From the NCBI GenBank assembly GCA_947500415.1, contig CANMRT010000001.1:770982-834981 (forward strand): DNA of 64,000 nucleotides, written 5' to 3'. Below the pieces are notes generated by a model that worked only from the letters and a program-made list of their open reading frames with translations, did not search any database and had not been told where the DNA came from. The stretch comes from an uncultured Roseicyclus sp. GTDB taxonomy: Bacteria; Pseudomonadota; Alphaproteobacteria; Rhodobacterales; Rhodobacteraceae. The translations under genes and the position numbers were made by a program. Numbering within the stretch: the first letter of the stretch is position 1; each line of letters opens with the position of its first letter. Of the stretch, positions 8,103-16,439 are shown in pieces.

Positions 8103-8969
8103 GTGAACTGGGATGATCTGGGCCTCTTCCAGGCATTTGCCGGGGCGAGCACTTTGCGCGCAGCCGCAGCGAAGGCGGGCATTTCACATTCCACCTTGTC
8201 GCGGCGCATGGACGTGTTGGAAGCACGGGTCGGCACACGGCTATTCGTGCGTGGGCCGAGGGGCGTTGCGCTGACGGAGGAAGGCACGGCGCTGCTGGAG
8301 ACGGTCGGTCGCGCCTCGGACGTGTTGGATGAGGGGCTGCGCACGATCGCCGGGGCGCAAACGGGAATGCGCGGTTTGATCCGTTTGACGGTTCCCGATT
8401 TCGTCGCGTTTTATGGACTCCTGCACCGCTTGCCTGAATTCGAAGCTGCCTATCCCGAGATCACTTTCGAGGTGTCCGTTTCTTACGGGACGGCGGATCT
8501 ATCCCGACGCGAGGCAGATATCGCCATCAGATTTGTCGGCATCGGGCAATCACCGGATGATGTGCTGGTCGGCCGCAAGATCGCCCAAAGCCATGCCTGT
8601 GGATATGCAAGCCGCGACTACCTTTCGGCCCATGACCTTAGCGATCCCGACTGTGGGGCTGTTTGGCTCGGCTGGGCACCGGACGAGGCGCAGGACTGGA
8701 TCGCCGACACCCCCTATCCGCATTTGCCAGCGCGAGGCGCGTTCAATCATGCGGAATTGCAACATCACGCGGCCCGGGCTGGTTTAGGGCTGTCCTACTT
8801 GCCGATCATCATCGGGGACGCGGACCCAGCCCTTGTGCGTCTACCTGCGATGGAGCCCAAGCCAGCTCGTGATATTTGGGTGTTGAGCCATGCAGACCTG
8901 CGCCACACAGAGCGGCTTCGCGCCTTTCGCCTGTGGCTGGGTGATGTCATTCGAAGCGAAAACTTCTAA
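8103..8969 (+). CDS. LysR family transcriptional regulator
   Basis: A 288-residue LysR-type regulator. The winged helix-turn-helix is at residues 1-60 (NWDDLGLFQAFAGASTLRAA, then AGISHSTLSRRMDVLEARVG TRLF), followed by the two-lobed effector domain. The GTG at 8103 is preferred because AAGGAG ends eight bases upstream and members of this subgroup start with xNWDDL; an ATG at 8097 would be only two bases from that site. LysR proteins usually act on the divergent neighbour, here the SRPBCC/DUF2892 unit. The effector is unknown. Confidence 0.92.
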   Translation: MNWDDLGLFQAFAGASTLRAAAAKAGISHSTLSRRMDVLEARVGTRLFVRGPRGVALTEEGTALLETVGRASDVLDEGLRTIAGAQTGMRGLIRLTVPDFVAFYGLLHRLPEFEAAYPEITFEVSVSYGTADLSRREADIAIRFVGIGQSPDDVLVGRKIAQSHACGYASRDYLSAHDLSDPDCGAVWLGWAPDEAQDWIADTPYPHLPARGAFNHAELQHHAARAGLGLSYLPIIIGDADPALVRLPAMEPKPARDIWVLSHADLRHTERLRAFRLWLGDVIRSENF

Positions 8970-9090
8970 CCGAAGTGAAGGCGCGAGCCCTTGCGGCAGG
9001 CCAGGTCGTGGGTCCTGCCGGTCGCGCAAGTTTATCGAACCATCGTGTGAGACCCGTGCTACGCTCCGTCCCACAGCCAAGGAGCGCCTT

Positions 9091-9339
9091 ATGCCCAACG
9101 CCATCCCTCTGCGCATCGACGACATCTACGTGCCAGCCAAGCGGAAGAAAACGCTGGAGGCTGATAAGGTCGATGCACTGGCCAACGACATTCTCGAGAA
9201 TGGGCAGACGACGCCCATTCGAGTGCGAGAGGGGAAGGGGCGGTATGTGTTGTTGGAGGGGTATCACCGGCTGGAGGCTCTGCGTGCGCTGGGCGAGGAG
9301 CGGGTGACGGTGTTCGTGACGCAGGCTCGGTTGCACTGA
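9091..9339 (+). CDS. Small ParB/sulfiredoxin-fold protein
   Basis: An 82-residue stand-alone ParB N-terminal (ParBc) domain. It starts IPLRIDDIYVPAKRKKTLE and has DALANDILENGQTTPIRVRE and the core motif YVLLEGYHRLEALRALGEE, equivalent to the GxxR/GHRRxxA nucleotide-binding segment of ParB (a CTPase) and sulfiredoxin. It lacks any DNA-binding or dimerisation domain, so it is not a chromosome-partition ParB. AAGGAG lies before the ATG. It is followed closely by the convergent cdsA-like gene. Single-domain ParBc proteins are of unknown function. Confidence 0.8.
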   Translation: MPNAIPLRIDDIYVPAKRKKTLEADKVDALANDILENGQTTPIRVREGKGRYVLLEGYHRLEALRALGEERVTVFVTQARLH

Positions 9340-9345
9340 GGCGGC

Positions 9346-10290
9346 TCAAGCCCAAACCAATTGGGTGACGTGGTAGAAGATCGGGGCCGCGAAGATCACG
9401 CTGTCGAGTTGGTCCAGCAGGCCGCCCTGGCCGGGGATCAGGTGGGACCAGTCCTTGACGCCCTTGTCGCGTTTGATCGCGGCGAAGACGAGGCTTCCGA
9501 ACATGCCTGTGAGCGAGGCGAGTGCTGCCATGGCGGCGGCGCCAATGAGGCCGAAGGGCGTGACCCAGCTGAGCACGGCGCCGATCAGCGCGGCGGCGAG
9601 GACGCCTGCGATCATGCCTTCGACGGTTTTGGGGGAGAGCTTGGGGGCGATCTTGCGGCGGCCGAAGCGGCGGCCGGCGTAGTACTCGAACACGTCGCCC
9701 AGTTGCACGACCATGGCGAAGAAGACGATCAGCAGGATCGAACGGTCGGAGCCGTCGGGCATGTCGTAGGTCAGCAGCGCGGGCACGTGGGAGATGCAGA
9801 AGACGCAGATCATCAGGCCCCATTGCGTCTCGGCCACGCGGCCCATGAAGTTGGTCGCGTCACCGCGCAAGGCGGAGACGATGGGCAGGAGCAGGAAGGC
9901 GTAGACGGGGATGAAGACGGTGAAAAGCGCAGTCCAGTCGAGCCAGACGAAGAGGTATTGGAGGGGCAGGATGACGAAGCAGGCGAGGGCTAGGCTGAGG
10001 TGATCGGCGCGGCGTTTGCGGGCGAAGGTGAGGAATTCGCGCAAGGCGGCGAAGGAGGAGAAGGCGAAGAGGAGGATGACGCCGATTTTGCCGAGAAGGA
10101 CGGCGAGGGTGAGCAAGATGGCGAGGCCCCACCAGGTGTGGACGCGCATGTTGAACGCCTCGACCACCGGGTCGGTTTGGCCGTGGGGCAGGCGCATGCG
10201 AAGGGTTTCGCCGATGATGGTGAAGGCGATGAGGATGCCGATGACGGCGAGGCCGAGGATGGCGACGTCGGTTGTGGTCTCGGGCGTCAT
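9346..10290 (-). CDS. Phosphatidate cytidylyltransferase (CdsA/YnbB-like)
   Basis: Integral membrane enzyme that makes CDP-diacylglycerol from phosphatidate and CTP. The 314-residue protein has about eight hydrophobic segments and the family signature near the C-terminus, IKRDKGVKDW followed by LIPGQGGLLDQLDS. The classical CdsA signature reads PGHGG-x-x-DR-x-D; here His and Arg are both Gln (GQGG, DQLD), a variant seen in YnbB-like members. It overlaps the upstream acyltransferase gene by four bases (TCAT), so the two products probably work consecutively: acylation to phosphatidate, then activation. Confidence 0.88.
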   Translation of the reverse strand: MTPETTTDVAILGLAVIGILIAFTIIGETLRMRLPHGQTDPVVEAFNMRVHTWWGLAILLTLAVLLGKIGVILLFAFSSFAALREFLTFARKRRADHLSLALACFVILPLQYLFVWLDWTALFTVFIPVYAFLLLPIVSALRGDATNFMGRVAETQWGLMICVFCISHVPALLTYDMPDGSDRSILLIVFFAMVVQLGDVFEYYAGRRFGRRKIAPKLSPKTVEGMIAGVLAAALIGAVLSWVTPFGLIGAAAMAALASLTGMFGSLVFAAIKRDKGVKDWSHLIPGQGGLLDQLDSVIFAAPIFYHVTQLVWA

Positions 10291-10979
10291 GGGGCGGGCT
10301 CCGTGGCCCGTTCGGGGGTGACGATTTCGTCTCTGCTTTCTGGGGCGAGGGCCACGAGGGCGTCGGCGGCGCGTTTGAGGAAGGCGTCTTTGCTTTCGCC
10401 TTCTTCTACATGAATGGGAGCGCCGAAGGTGACAGTGCAGATGAGCGGCAGGGGGATGATCTCACCCTTGGGCATGATCTCATTGAGGTTGGCGACCCAG
10501 GTGGGGACGAGGTCTACGTGGGGCCGCGCCTTGCCCATATTGTAGAGGCCGGAGCGGAAGGGCAGAAGGGGATCATCGGTCATGTTCCGGTTGCCCTCGG
10601 GGAAAATGATGAGGGACGAACCTTCGTCGAGCGCTTCGATGATCTTGTCGAGAGGTTTGTCATCGACCTCGGGCCGCCGGTCGATGAGGACGCAGTTGAA
10701 GACCTCTGGCCCCACGAAGGCGCGGATCTTGTTTTTGAGCCAGTAATCCGCCGCCGCAACGGGACGGGTCTGGCGGCGCATATGGCCGGGCAGGACCGTC
10801 CAGATCATCGGCATGTCGCCGTTGGAGACGTGATTGGCGTAGTAGACGCGCTGCTTGGCCACAGGCTCAATCCCGCGCCAATCCGCGCGCACGGCGGTGA
10901 TGAAGCGGGCCACAAACGCCAGCGCATGGCCCGTGGCGCGGGCCGCGATACGGCGGGGAAGTGACGCAAGGTCAGTCAT
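10287..10979 (-). CDS. Lysophospholipid acyltransferase (PlsC-like)
   Basis: A 230-residue 1-acyl-glycerol-3-phosphate acyltransferase family member. The catalytic HX4D motif is present as HVSNGD within YANHVSNGDMPM, and the second substrate motif as FPEGNR. An N-terminal hydrophobic helix would dock it to the inner face of the cytoplasmic membrane. It is coupled by a four-base overlap to the CDP-diacylglycerol synthase-like gene, an arrangement that argues for a dedicated phospholipid branch; other plsC and cdsA copies are likely elsewhere. Confidence 0.9.
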   Translation of the reverse strand: MTDLASLPRRIAARATGHALAFVARFITAVRADWRGIEPVAKQRVYYANHVSNGDMPMIWTVLPGHMRRQTRPVAAADYWLKNKIRAFVGPEVFNCVLIDRRPEVDDKPLDKIIEALDEGSSLIIFPEGNRNMTDDPLLPFRSGLYNMGKARPHVDLVPTWVANLNEIMPKGEIIPLPLICTVTFGAPIHVEEGESKDAFLKRAADALVALAPESRDEIVTPERATEPAP

Positions 10980-11176
10980 TTAGCTGTTGTGGCAGAGGTT
11001 TCGAATGAAAGGAAGAGTGCTGTGTATCGGTGCAGCGCGCTGGAAATTGTGCGCGGTGGCGCAGGTGCCGCGCCCCGCAAATCCGTGATTTGATCGCGAG
11101 GCCGGTTTCTGGCATAGAACGGGCAGAGCAGTACCGGGCATAAAGACCCGCAATTTTTTCGTGACGAGGCAATGAA

Positions 11177-11488
11177 ATGACATTTTCCAAGACGTGGGCC
11201 GCAGGCGTGGCCCTGGCCGTATTCCTGGCCGTCCCCTCCAGTGCTTTCGCCAATGCCATTGAGCGGGCGTGCAATGCGTCCGACCGTGATGCATCGCGGT
11301 CGTTGTGCTCGTGCATCGGCGACGTGGCTGGTGATCTTTTGACCCGCGCGCAGATCCGTGAAGGTGCGCGGTGGTTCGATGATCCGCAGCGCGCGCAGGA
11401 CACGCGCCAGTCAGACCGCGCCCGCGATGAAGAGATGTGGCAGGCCTGGCGGACATTCTCGACCGCAGCCGAGCAGCGCTGCGGCTAG
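11177..11488 (+). CDS. Small secreted Cys-containing protein
   Basis: A 103-residue protein with a clear Sec signal peptide (MTFSKTWAAGVALAVFLAVP, cleavage after SAFA around residue 25). The mature part begins NAIERACNASDRDASRSLCSC and has four cysteines in total, CN, CSC and the C-terminal RCG, so it probably folds with disulfides in the periplasm. Similar roseobacter proteins are often labelled arginine transporter, but nothing here supports transport. Its end overlaps the convergent phosphatase gene by four bases. Confidence 0.7.
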   Translation: MTFSKTWAAGVALAVFLAVPSSAFANAIERACNASDRDASRSLCSCIGDVAGDLLTRAQIREGARWFDDPQRAQDTRQSDRARDEEMWQAWRTFSTAAEQRCG

Positions 11489-11925
11489 GTCAGGCGTTTG
11501 GCCCAGGCCTCCGCCGCCTCTTCAATCAGATCAAGCGCGCCGTCGAAATCGCCGGTGTAGTACGGGTCGGGCACAGCGCCCGCGCCGACAGGGTCGCGGA
11601 ATAGCGCGACGTTGTCGGCCTGTGGCGCAATCTCACGCAAGTCACTGAGGTTTTGGGCATCCATCGCGAGGATCAGGTCAAAGGCGTCGAAATCAGCCCG
11701 CGTGACTTGTCGGGCGCGCAATGGCGTCAGGTCGTATCCGCGCGCTTCTGCGGCCTCGATCGCGGGCGGGTAGGGCGGTTTGCCGACGTGCCAGTTGCCG
11801 GTGCCCGCGCTGTCGATCCGCGCATCGGGAAGATGCGCGCGCAACACGGCTTCGGCGGTTGGGGAGCGGCAGATGTTGCCGAGGCAGACAACGAGGATAG
11901 AGTGGGGGAGGATAGAGTGGGCCAT
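11485..11925 (-). CDS. Low-molecular-weight protein-tyrosine phosphatase
   Basis: A 146-residue cytoplasmic phosphatase. The P-loop CLGNICRSP near residues 14-22 provides the nucleophilic Cys and the phosphate-binding Arg of CX5RS, and the general-acid loop is VPDPYYTGD. Bacterial members often act on tyrosine-phosphorylated exopolysaccharide regulators or arginine-phosphorylated proteins. The ATG at 11925 is used; an upstream in-frame ATG would add an unrelated 34-residue extension. The N-terminus contains a short internal duplication. Confidence 0.92.
   Translation of the reverse strand: MAHSILPHSILVVCLGNICRSPTAEAVLRAHLPDARIDSAGTGNWHVGKPPYPPAIEAAEARGYDLTPLRARQVTRADFDAFDLILAMDAQNLSDLREIAPQADNVALFRDPVGAGAVPDPYYTGDFDGALDLIEEAAEAWAKRLT
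11893..11922. repeat. 15-bp tandem duplication inside phosphatase N-terminus
   Basis: GAGGATAGAGTGGGG is followed directly by a near-identical copy (14 of 15 bases). On the coding strand this is an in-frame five-codon duplication giving HSILPHSIL just before the phosphatase P-loop strand. Confidence 0.75.
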
Positions 11926-11963
11926 GACAGGAACGTCTGACGATTGCGGGGAAAGGGCAAGGG

Positions 11964-12548
11964 ATGATGCTATTCTGGAGGGTGGCTTTGCTGGCTGTGG
12001 CGTCAGCTGTCGTGGTGACGCCTGCAAGTGGGCAGGAAGCGCCCTGGTATGCCGTGGGGGAGCATTTGCTTGTCGATATCCCGGAGGGGGCCATTTTCCT
12101 CAGCGGTCAGGATTACGACGGCAGCTACATTGAGGATTACGTTTTGGAGGAGAACGCCCAGGGGGTCGCCTTAACGGGGCTTCGGATCTTTCGAACGCGT
12201 GAGGATCACCCGTTCAGTGCTTTGAGCGCATTGGAGGCCGCGCAGACGGTGCTTGGCGGGATCGAGACGGCCTGTCCCACGCTTGTGACCAATGACCGGG
12301 CGCTGCTTCGCGTCGATGACCGGCCGGGCCTGTCCTATGACGTTACTTGCCCTGCCGATCCTGCACGGGGGCGTGGGGCGGAGCACACGGTTCTGACAGC
12401 CGTAGCGGGGCCGGAACGGATGCATGTGTTCCTGCTGCAAGCGGGCGACGAAAGCAGCGCAGATGCTCTGGCCGCCCATGCAGCCCGGATCGAGGGGGCA
12501 CAGTTTTGCCGTGTCCAAACGGCGAACGGGCTATGCAATGTCGATTAG
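11964..12548 (+). CDS. Secreted/periplasmic protein of unknown function
   Basis: A 194-residue protein with an N-terminal signal peptide (MMLFWRVALLAVASAVVVTP, predicted cleavage after ASG). The mature part has a beta-rich look, with three cysteines around residues 110, 132 and 186, consistent with an envelope location. It overlaps the sirtuin gene downstream by 11 bases, suggesting co-expression, though no functional link is obvious. I do not recognise a family. Confidence 0.65.
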   Translation: MMLFWRVALLAVASAVVVTPASGQEAPWYAVGEHLLVDIPEGAIFLSGQDYDGSYIEDYVLEENAQGVALTGLRIFRTREDHPFSALSALEAAQTVLGGIETACPTLVTNDRALLRVDDRPGLSYDVTCPADPARGRGAEHTVLTAVAGPERMHVFLLQAGDESSADALAAHAARIEGAQFCRVQTANGLCNVD

Positions 12549-13227
12549 GGCGGATCGCATCGTCGTGCTGACTGGTGCGGGGGTTTCGGCAGAGTCGGGG
12601 CTGGGCACGTTTCGCGACAAGGATGGGTTGTGGACGAAGTACGATCTGGCGGAGGTTGCTACGCCCGAGGGCTTTGCCGCTGATCCCGAAAAGGTCCATG
12701 CGTTCTACAACGCGCGGAGGGCCAATGCGCTGGAGGCAGAGGTCAACGCGGCCCATGACGCACTGGCGCGGTTGGAGGCGGCAGGAGCCCTCATTGTAAC
12801 GCAAAACGTGGACAACTTGCATGAACGGGCTGGTGCCGAGGGTGTGATCCACATGCATGGCGAGTTGATGCGCGCCTTGTGTGCGGGTTGCGGTGCGACG
12901 TGGGAGGCCCCCCGCGTGATGGCGGTGGGCGATGCCTGCCCGGAGTGCGGCGGTGGGCCCACGCGGCCCGACATCGTCTGGTTCGGCGAAATCCCCTATC
13001 ACATGGAGCGGATCGGCGATGCGCTGGCCCGGTGCGATCTGTTTGCGGCCATTGGCACCTCGGGCGAGGTCTATCCGGCGGCGGGGTTCGTGGAAGAGGC
13101 GCGCAGGGTTGGGGCCGAGACGCTGGAGATCAACCTTGAGGCCACGGGCGGGCGGTTTGACCGACGCATCCTTGGCCCCGCGTCAGAGGTCGTGCCGGCC
13201 TGGGTGGACGCGGTTTTGGGCCGGTGA
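12538..13227 (+). CDS. cobB: NAD-dependent protein deacylase (sirtuin, class III type)
   Basis: Removes acetyl or succinyl groups from lysines using NAD+. In 229 residues it shows GAGVSAESGLGTFRD for NAD binding (13-27), QNVDNLHERAG, the MHGEL strand with the catalytic His, and a Zn ribbon CAGC ... CPECGG. The segment AFYNARR has the Tyr-x-x-Arg pair that marks class III (SIRT5/CobB) desuccinylases. The ATG at 12538 gives the expected compact N-terminus and overlaps the preceding gene. Confidence 0.93.
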   Translation: MSIRADRIVVLTGAGVSAESGLGTFRDKDGLWTKYDLAEVATPEGFAADPEKVHAFYNARRANALEAEVNAAHDALARLEAAGALIVTQNVDNLHERAGAEGVIHMHGELMRALCAGCGATWEAPRVMAVGDACPECGGGPTRPDIVWFGEIPYHMERIGDALARCDLFAAIGTSGEVYPAAGFVEEARRVGAETLEINLEATGGRFDRRILGPASEVVPAWVDAVLGR

Positions 13228-13290
13228 CGCACCTGTGATCCCGTGCGTCGGCCCGGCGCGGTATAGGGGCAAAAAGCGCGGGGGAGTGGC

Positions 13291-13863
13291 ATGAAGTTCT
13301 GGATCGGTTTGGGGTTGTCGCTGGCCATGGCATTGCCCGCGCAGGCGTGGGTGATGGACGGCGCGATCTTGCAGCAAAGCGGGAGCGGGCAGTTCACGAT
13401 CCTCGACCCGTCCGAGCCCTTTGCGGTGGGGGCGGATACGTTCAACACCGATCACCTTTATGCTTTCAACGAAGACCAGAACATCACTTTGATCGAACCG
13501 ATCCGCGTGGACATTGGCGGCTGCATGCAAGGCCCGCAGGGCGGTGTGATCGCGGCCGGAACGGTGGTGGCGAGCCATTATGTGTTCTTCGATTCCATCA
13601 ACGGCGTGCAGTATGGCTACGTCGACTTTGACGCGCCGGTTCTTGGGATTGCCGCCTTTCAGGACACGATGGCGGCGACGGATTTCCTAGCCAACACGGA
13701 TGTCACCTACCTGAGCCTTGAGTTGCGCGGGTTGGAGCGTGGGGATGAGGTTTGGGTCGATGAAGATGATCCGCATCGGCTGTGGGTTTATTGGGCGGGA
13801 TCCTCGCCCGGCGACTATATCCGGGTGTTCACGGCACAAAGTTCCGCCGCGCCGATGATGTGA
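13291..13863 (+). CDS. Secreted protein of unknown function
   Basis: A 190-residue protein with a signal peptide (MKFWIGLGLSLAMALPAQAW, cleavage after AQA). The mature part is acidic and beta-rich with a single Cys near residue 72 and segments such as SHYVFFDSINGVQYGYVDFD, suggesting a beta-sandwich in the envelope or outside. It follows the sirtuin by 63 bases and converges with a NUDIX gene. I recognise no named family. Confidence 0.65.
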   Translation: MKFWIGLGLSLAMALPAQAWVMDGAILQQSGSGQFTILDPSEPFAVGADTFNTDHLYAFNEDQNITLIEPIRVDIGGCMQGPQGGVIAAGTVVASHYVFFDSINGVQYGYVDFDAPVLGIAAFQDTMAATDFLANTDVTYLSLELRGLERGDEVWVDEDDPHRLWVYWAGSSPGDYIRVFTAQSSAAPMM

Positions 13864-13888
13864 CGGCGAGAGGTCTGGCAGGGTGAGG

Positions 13889-14374
13889 TCAGAACATCTG
13901 GAATTCGTGGGTCTCACGATATGTGCAATAGGCCTCAATGCTGGCCTTCATGTTCGGAAGCATCTGGGGAAGTTGGTTGGGATCGAACCAATCAAGCGCG
14001 ACGCTTTCGCCATCCAGCATCGCCAATTCCCCCGAGAATGACTGGGTGAAAAAGTTCAGGACGAAGAACTGGCAGGTATCTCCGTTCGGGAATTCCACGG
14101 TCTCGCGTGCGGGATTGCAGCCGAAGCCAAACGGTTGCGGGTCAGTGATCGATAGGCCTGTTTCCTCAAGGACTTCCCGTTTGACGACCGAAACGAGGTC
14201 TTCCCCGGGTTCGGCATTTCCACCGGGTATCCCCCATAGCCCAAAGTCGGTTCGTTTTTGCAGGAGAATTTTGCCATCGGACCGCTCAATGACGCAGCGG
14301 GCCCCGGGAACCAGAAGGAGTTGTGAGCCAACCAGCTTTCGGATTTGGCCGAGGTGACTTTTGTCGAAGCTCAT
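13889..14374 (-). CDS. NUDIX hydrolase
   Basis: A 161-residue pyrophosphohydrolase with a perfect Nudix box at residues 52-74, G-x5-E-x7-REVLEETGL, which binds the catalytic Mg2+. An N-terminal helix precedes the first strand (LLLVPGARCVIERSDGKILL). Nudix enzymes split nucleoside diphosphates linked to other groups; the specific substrate cannot be told. It stands alone between convergent and same-strand genes. Confidence 0.9.
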   Translation of the reverse strand: MSFDKSHLGQIRKLVGSQLLLVPGARCVIERSDGKILLQKRTDFGLWGIPGGNAEPGEDLVSVVKREVLEETGLSITDPQPFGFGCNPARETVEFPNGDTCQFFVLNFFTQSFSGELAMLDGESVALDWFDPNQLPQMLPNMKASIEAYCTYRETHEFQMF

Positions 14375-14442
14375 GGCGGTTCTCTTCAGGATTGGGAACT
14401 GACCCGGCCCCTCAATTGTAGGGGCGGGGCCGTGCCTGGTGG

Positions 14443-14943
14443 TCAGCCGTCGGAGTGGCCTGAGTGATCGCCGTGGCCTGAGTTGTCGTCGCCGTGCCCG
14501 TCGAGCGCGTCCACGGCTGCATTGTCGACGGTCACGGTGATCGTTTCGGGAAGCCAGACGTCGAAGAAGAGTAACAGCTCAAAGGTGTCGCCCTGCTCCA
14601 GCGGCTCGGTCAGGCCCAGAAGCATGATGTGGTCGGCGCCGGGCATAAGTTGGTGCGTTTCGCCGGAGGGGATGGCGATGCCGTCCTCAAGCTCCACCAT
14701 GCGCATGACGCCCGCGTCGTCCTGGGTGTGGGTGTGGATCTCTATCCTTTCGGCCACATCACCTTCGATACGGAACAGGCGGTCGTCATCGTCGGAGTGG
14801 TTGCGGAGCGAGACATAGACGGCGGCGGTTTGGGCGCCTGTATGGCTGACGCGGGCATAGGCGTCTTCGATGACCATATGGGCGGAGGCGAGGGCGGGCA
14901 GCACGGCGAAGGCTGTGCCGAGGATAGCTGTTTTGAGGGTCAT
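14443..14943 (-). CDS. Copper chaperone PCu(A)C
   Basis: Periplasmic Cu(I) carrier that delivers copper for cytochrome oxidase assembly. The 166-residue protein has a signal peptide (MTLKTAILGTAFAVLPALAS-AHM) and the PCu(A)C core, with metal ligands in EIHTHTQDDAGVMRM and GADHIMLLGL, matching the spaced H..M...HxM pattern. It ends with a His-rich tail GHGDDNSGHGDHSGHSDG that could bind extra metal. It is the downstream partner of the DUF2946 gene, 38 bases away. Confidence 0.9.
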   Translation of the reverse strand: MTLKTAILGTAFAVLPALASAHMVIEDAYARVSHTGAQTAAVYVSLRNHSDDDDRLFRIEGDVAERIEIHTHTQDDAGVMRMVELEDGIAIPSGETHQLMPGADHIMLLGLTEPLEQGDTFELLLFFDVWLPETITVTVDNAAVDALDGHGDDNSGHGDHSGHSDG

Positions 14944-14981
14944 TTGGGTCTCTCTTTGGTCTGAAATCTAGAAATTCGGGA

Positions 14982-15335
14982 TCAGGCCGGGCGCGGGGGC
15001 GCGCGGGCGTGGGTATCCAGACGCAGAGAGAAGGGGGCCGATGGCGCGGGCATCACAAGGGGCGATGCGGAGAGGGTTGTCGATGTTGGGGCCGTTTGTG
15101 AAATCGTGTCCGCAAGGGCGAGGGACAGGTGGCAGATTGGGCAATCTGGTGCCGTGACGGCTTCACCATCGGCATCGAGGATCGGCAGGCCTGCGGAGTC
15201 GAGCAACAGTTGTGGTGCGGCTGCACCGCAGTAGCCGCCTGCCGCCGCCATGCGGGTTTCGGCCATGACGGCTGCGAGGCTGGTGAGCACCAGACAGAGG
15301 GAAAGCAGGGGGCCTATAGTGAAGCGTTTGAGCAT
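14982..15335 (-). CDS. DUF2946-like protein, probable copper-linked
   Basis: A 117-residue protein with an N-terminal signal/anchor (MLKRFTIGPLLSLCLVLTSL). After YCG there is the conserved CPICHLSLAL motif, whose two Cys and His resemble a metal or haem-like ligand set. DUF2946 genes commonly neighbour copper-handling genes, and here one sits just upstream of PCu(A)C in the same orientation. Alternative upstream starts at 15371 and 15422 would prepend sequence lacking signal-peptide character. Biochemical role unknown. Confidence 0.7.
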   Translation of the reverse strand: MLKRFTIGPLLSLCLVLTSLAAVMAETRMAAAGGYCGAAAPQLLLDSAGLPILDADGEAVTAPDCPICHLSLALADTISQTAPTSTTLSASPLVMPAPSAPFSLRLDTHARAPPRPA

Positions 15336-15393
15336 TGCCGTGACAGTAGCGGAGCCAATGCGGTCCGTCATGCGGCATATTGGAAAGGTGGCG

Positions 15394-15834
15394 TCACATC
15401 TGCGTGGCGTCAGGGACTTCAAAGCTGATTGCCAGCCGGTTCCACGCGTTCATTTGCGAGACGATGAGGGTCAGATCGACGATCTCGGTGTCAGAGAAAT
15501 GCTCGCGGAGGTCGTCGTAGAGCGGGGTTGGCGCACGCTCGGATTCGATACGGGTGATTGTCTCTGCCCAAGCGAGTGCCGCCTTCTCACGAGCAGTGAA
15601 GTGGGCGCTCCCGCGCCAATCAGGCAGGGATGCGATGCGGACCTCAGGCTCACCTGCTGCAGTGGCTTCCTTGGTGTGGAGTGCGATGCAGTAGGTGCAG
15701 CCGTTTATCTGGGAGACGCGCAGCTCAACCAGCGCGCGGAAGCCTGCGGGGATGGTCGCCATATGATGTTTGGCGGCGATCATGCCGGAAATCGCGGGAG
15801 TGTTGAGGGCGACGTAGTCGAGGCGTTGGGTCAT
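15394..15834 (-). CDS. Carboxymuconolactone decarboxylase/AhpD-family protein
   Basis: A 146-residue AhpD-like protein. The redox motif CTYCIALH (Cys46, Cys49, His53) is the CxxCx3H site of alkylhydroperoxidase AhpD proteins. Surrounding sequence (LVELRVSQINGC, REKAALAWAE, LTLIVSQMNAWNRLAISFEV) fits the all-helical CMD fold. It probably reduces peroxides or acts as a thiol carrier; the electron donor is not evident. The ATG at 15834 is followed by the normal family start; a rpmB terminator lies between it and the upstream gene. Confidence 0.88.
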   Translation of the reverse strand: MTQRLDYVALNTPAISGMIAAKHHMATIPAGFRALVELRVSQINGCTYCIALHTKEATAAGEPEVRIASLPDWRGSAHFTAREKAALAWAETITRIESERAPTPLYDDLREHFSDTEIVDLTLIVSQMNAWNRLAISFEVPDATQM

Positions 15835-15880
15835 GGCGCGACTGTGCCAGCCAATCGGCATCGCCGAAAGGTCAGATACG

Positions 15881-15918
15881 AAAACGCCCCGCGCAGAGGT
15901 GTCTGCGGCGGGGCGTTT
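15881..15918 (-). terminator. Intrinsic terminator of rpmB
   Basis: A long hairpin, AACGCCCCG-type stem of about 15 bp with a single bulged C and a four-base CACC loop, followed on the minus strand by TTTTC. It lies 35 bases after the rpmB stop. The stem is flanked by A runs on the other side, so it may also work on the plus strand. Confidence 0.8.
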
Positions 15919-15952
15919 GATTTGGAATGCGGCGGACTTGCGCTCTACGGGC

Positions 15953-16243
15953 TTAGGCCTGTGCGGCCTGGGCCTTCGCAATCTCTTTCTTGATCTTCAG
16001 AGCCTTCGTCGACAGCTCGGCATCCTTGGCTTTTGCCATGAACGCGTCGAGGCCACCGCGGTGGTCAACGGTGCGCAGCGCGGCGTTGGAGATGCGCAGC
16101 TTGAAGCGGCGGTCCAGAATGTCGGAGCCGAGGGTCACTTCGGTCAGGTTCGGCAGAAAGCGACGCTTGGTTTTGTTGTTGGCGTGGCTCACGTTATTGC
16201 CCGTCATCGGGCCTTTGCCGGTCAGTTCGCAAACGCGCGACAT
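15953..16243 (-). CDS. rpmB: 50S ribosomal protein L28
   Basis: A 96-residue L28, starting [20 protein letters not shown] and [11 protein letters not shown], both diagnostic for the family. The ATG at 16243 follows GAGGA at normal distance. Single gene with its own terminator. Confidence 0.97.
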   Translation of the reverse strand: MSRVCELTGKGPMTGNNVSHANNKTKRRFLPNLTEVTLGSDILDRRFKLRISNAALRTVDHRGGLDAFMAKAKDAELSTKALKIKKEIAKAQAAQA

Positions 16244-16439
16244 GGGTTCATCCTCTCGTTCATCAACGGCGGTGGCGGCGCGGGGCCTGCCGGGGCCGAA
16301 ACCAAAAGGGCGCGGAGGAGGCTCCACGCCCGGAAATCTGTGCGCGTCGCATACGAAGGCGTGGGGAAGGTGTCAACCCGGGAATCGGGTCGCGGAGGGG
16401 GATTCACGGCGACGTTTTTGGCGGGTAGGCTGCACCGCG

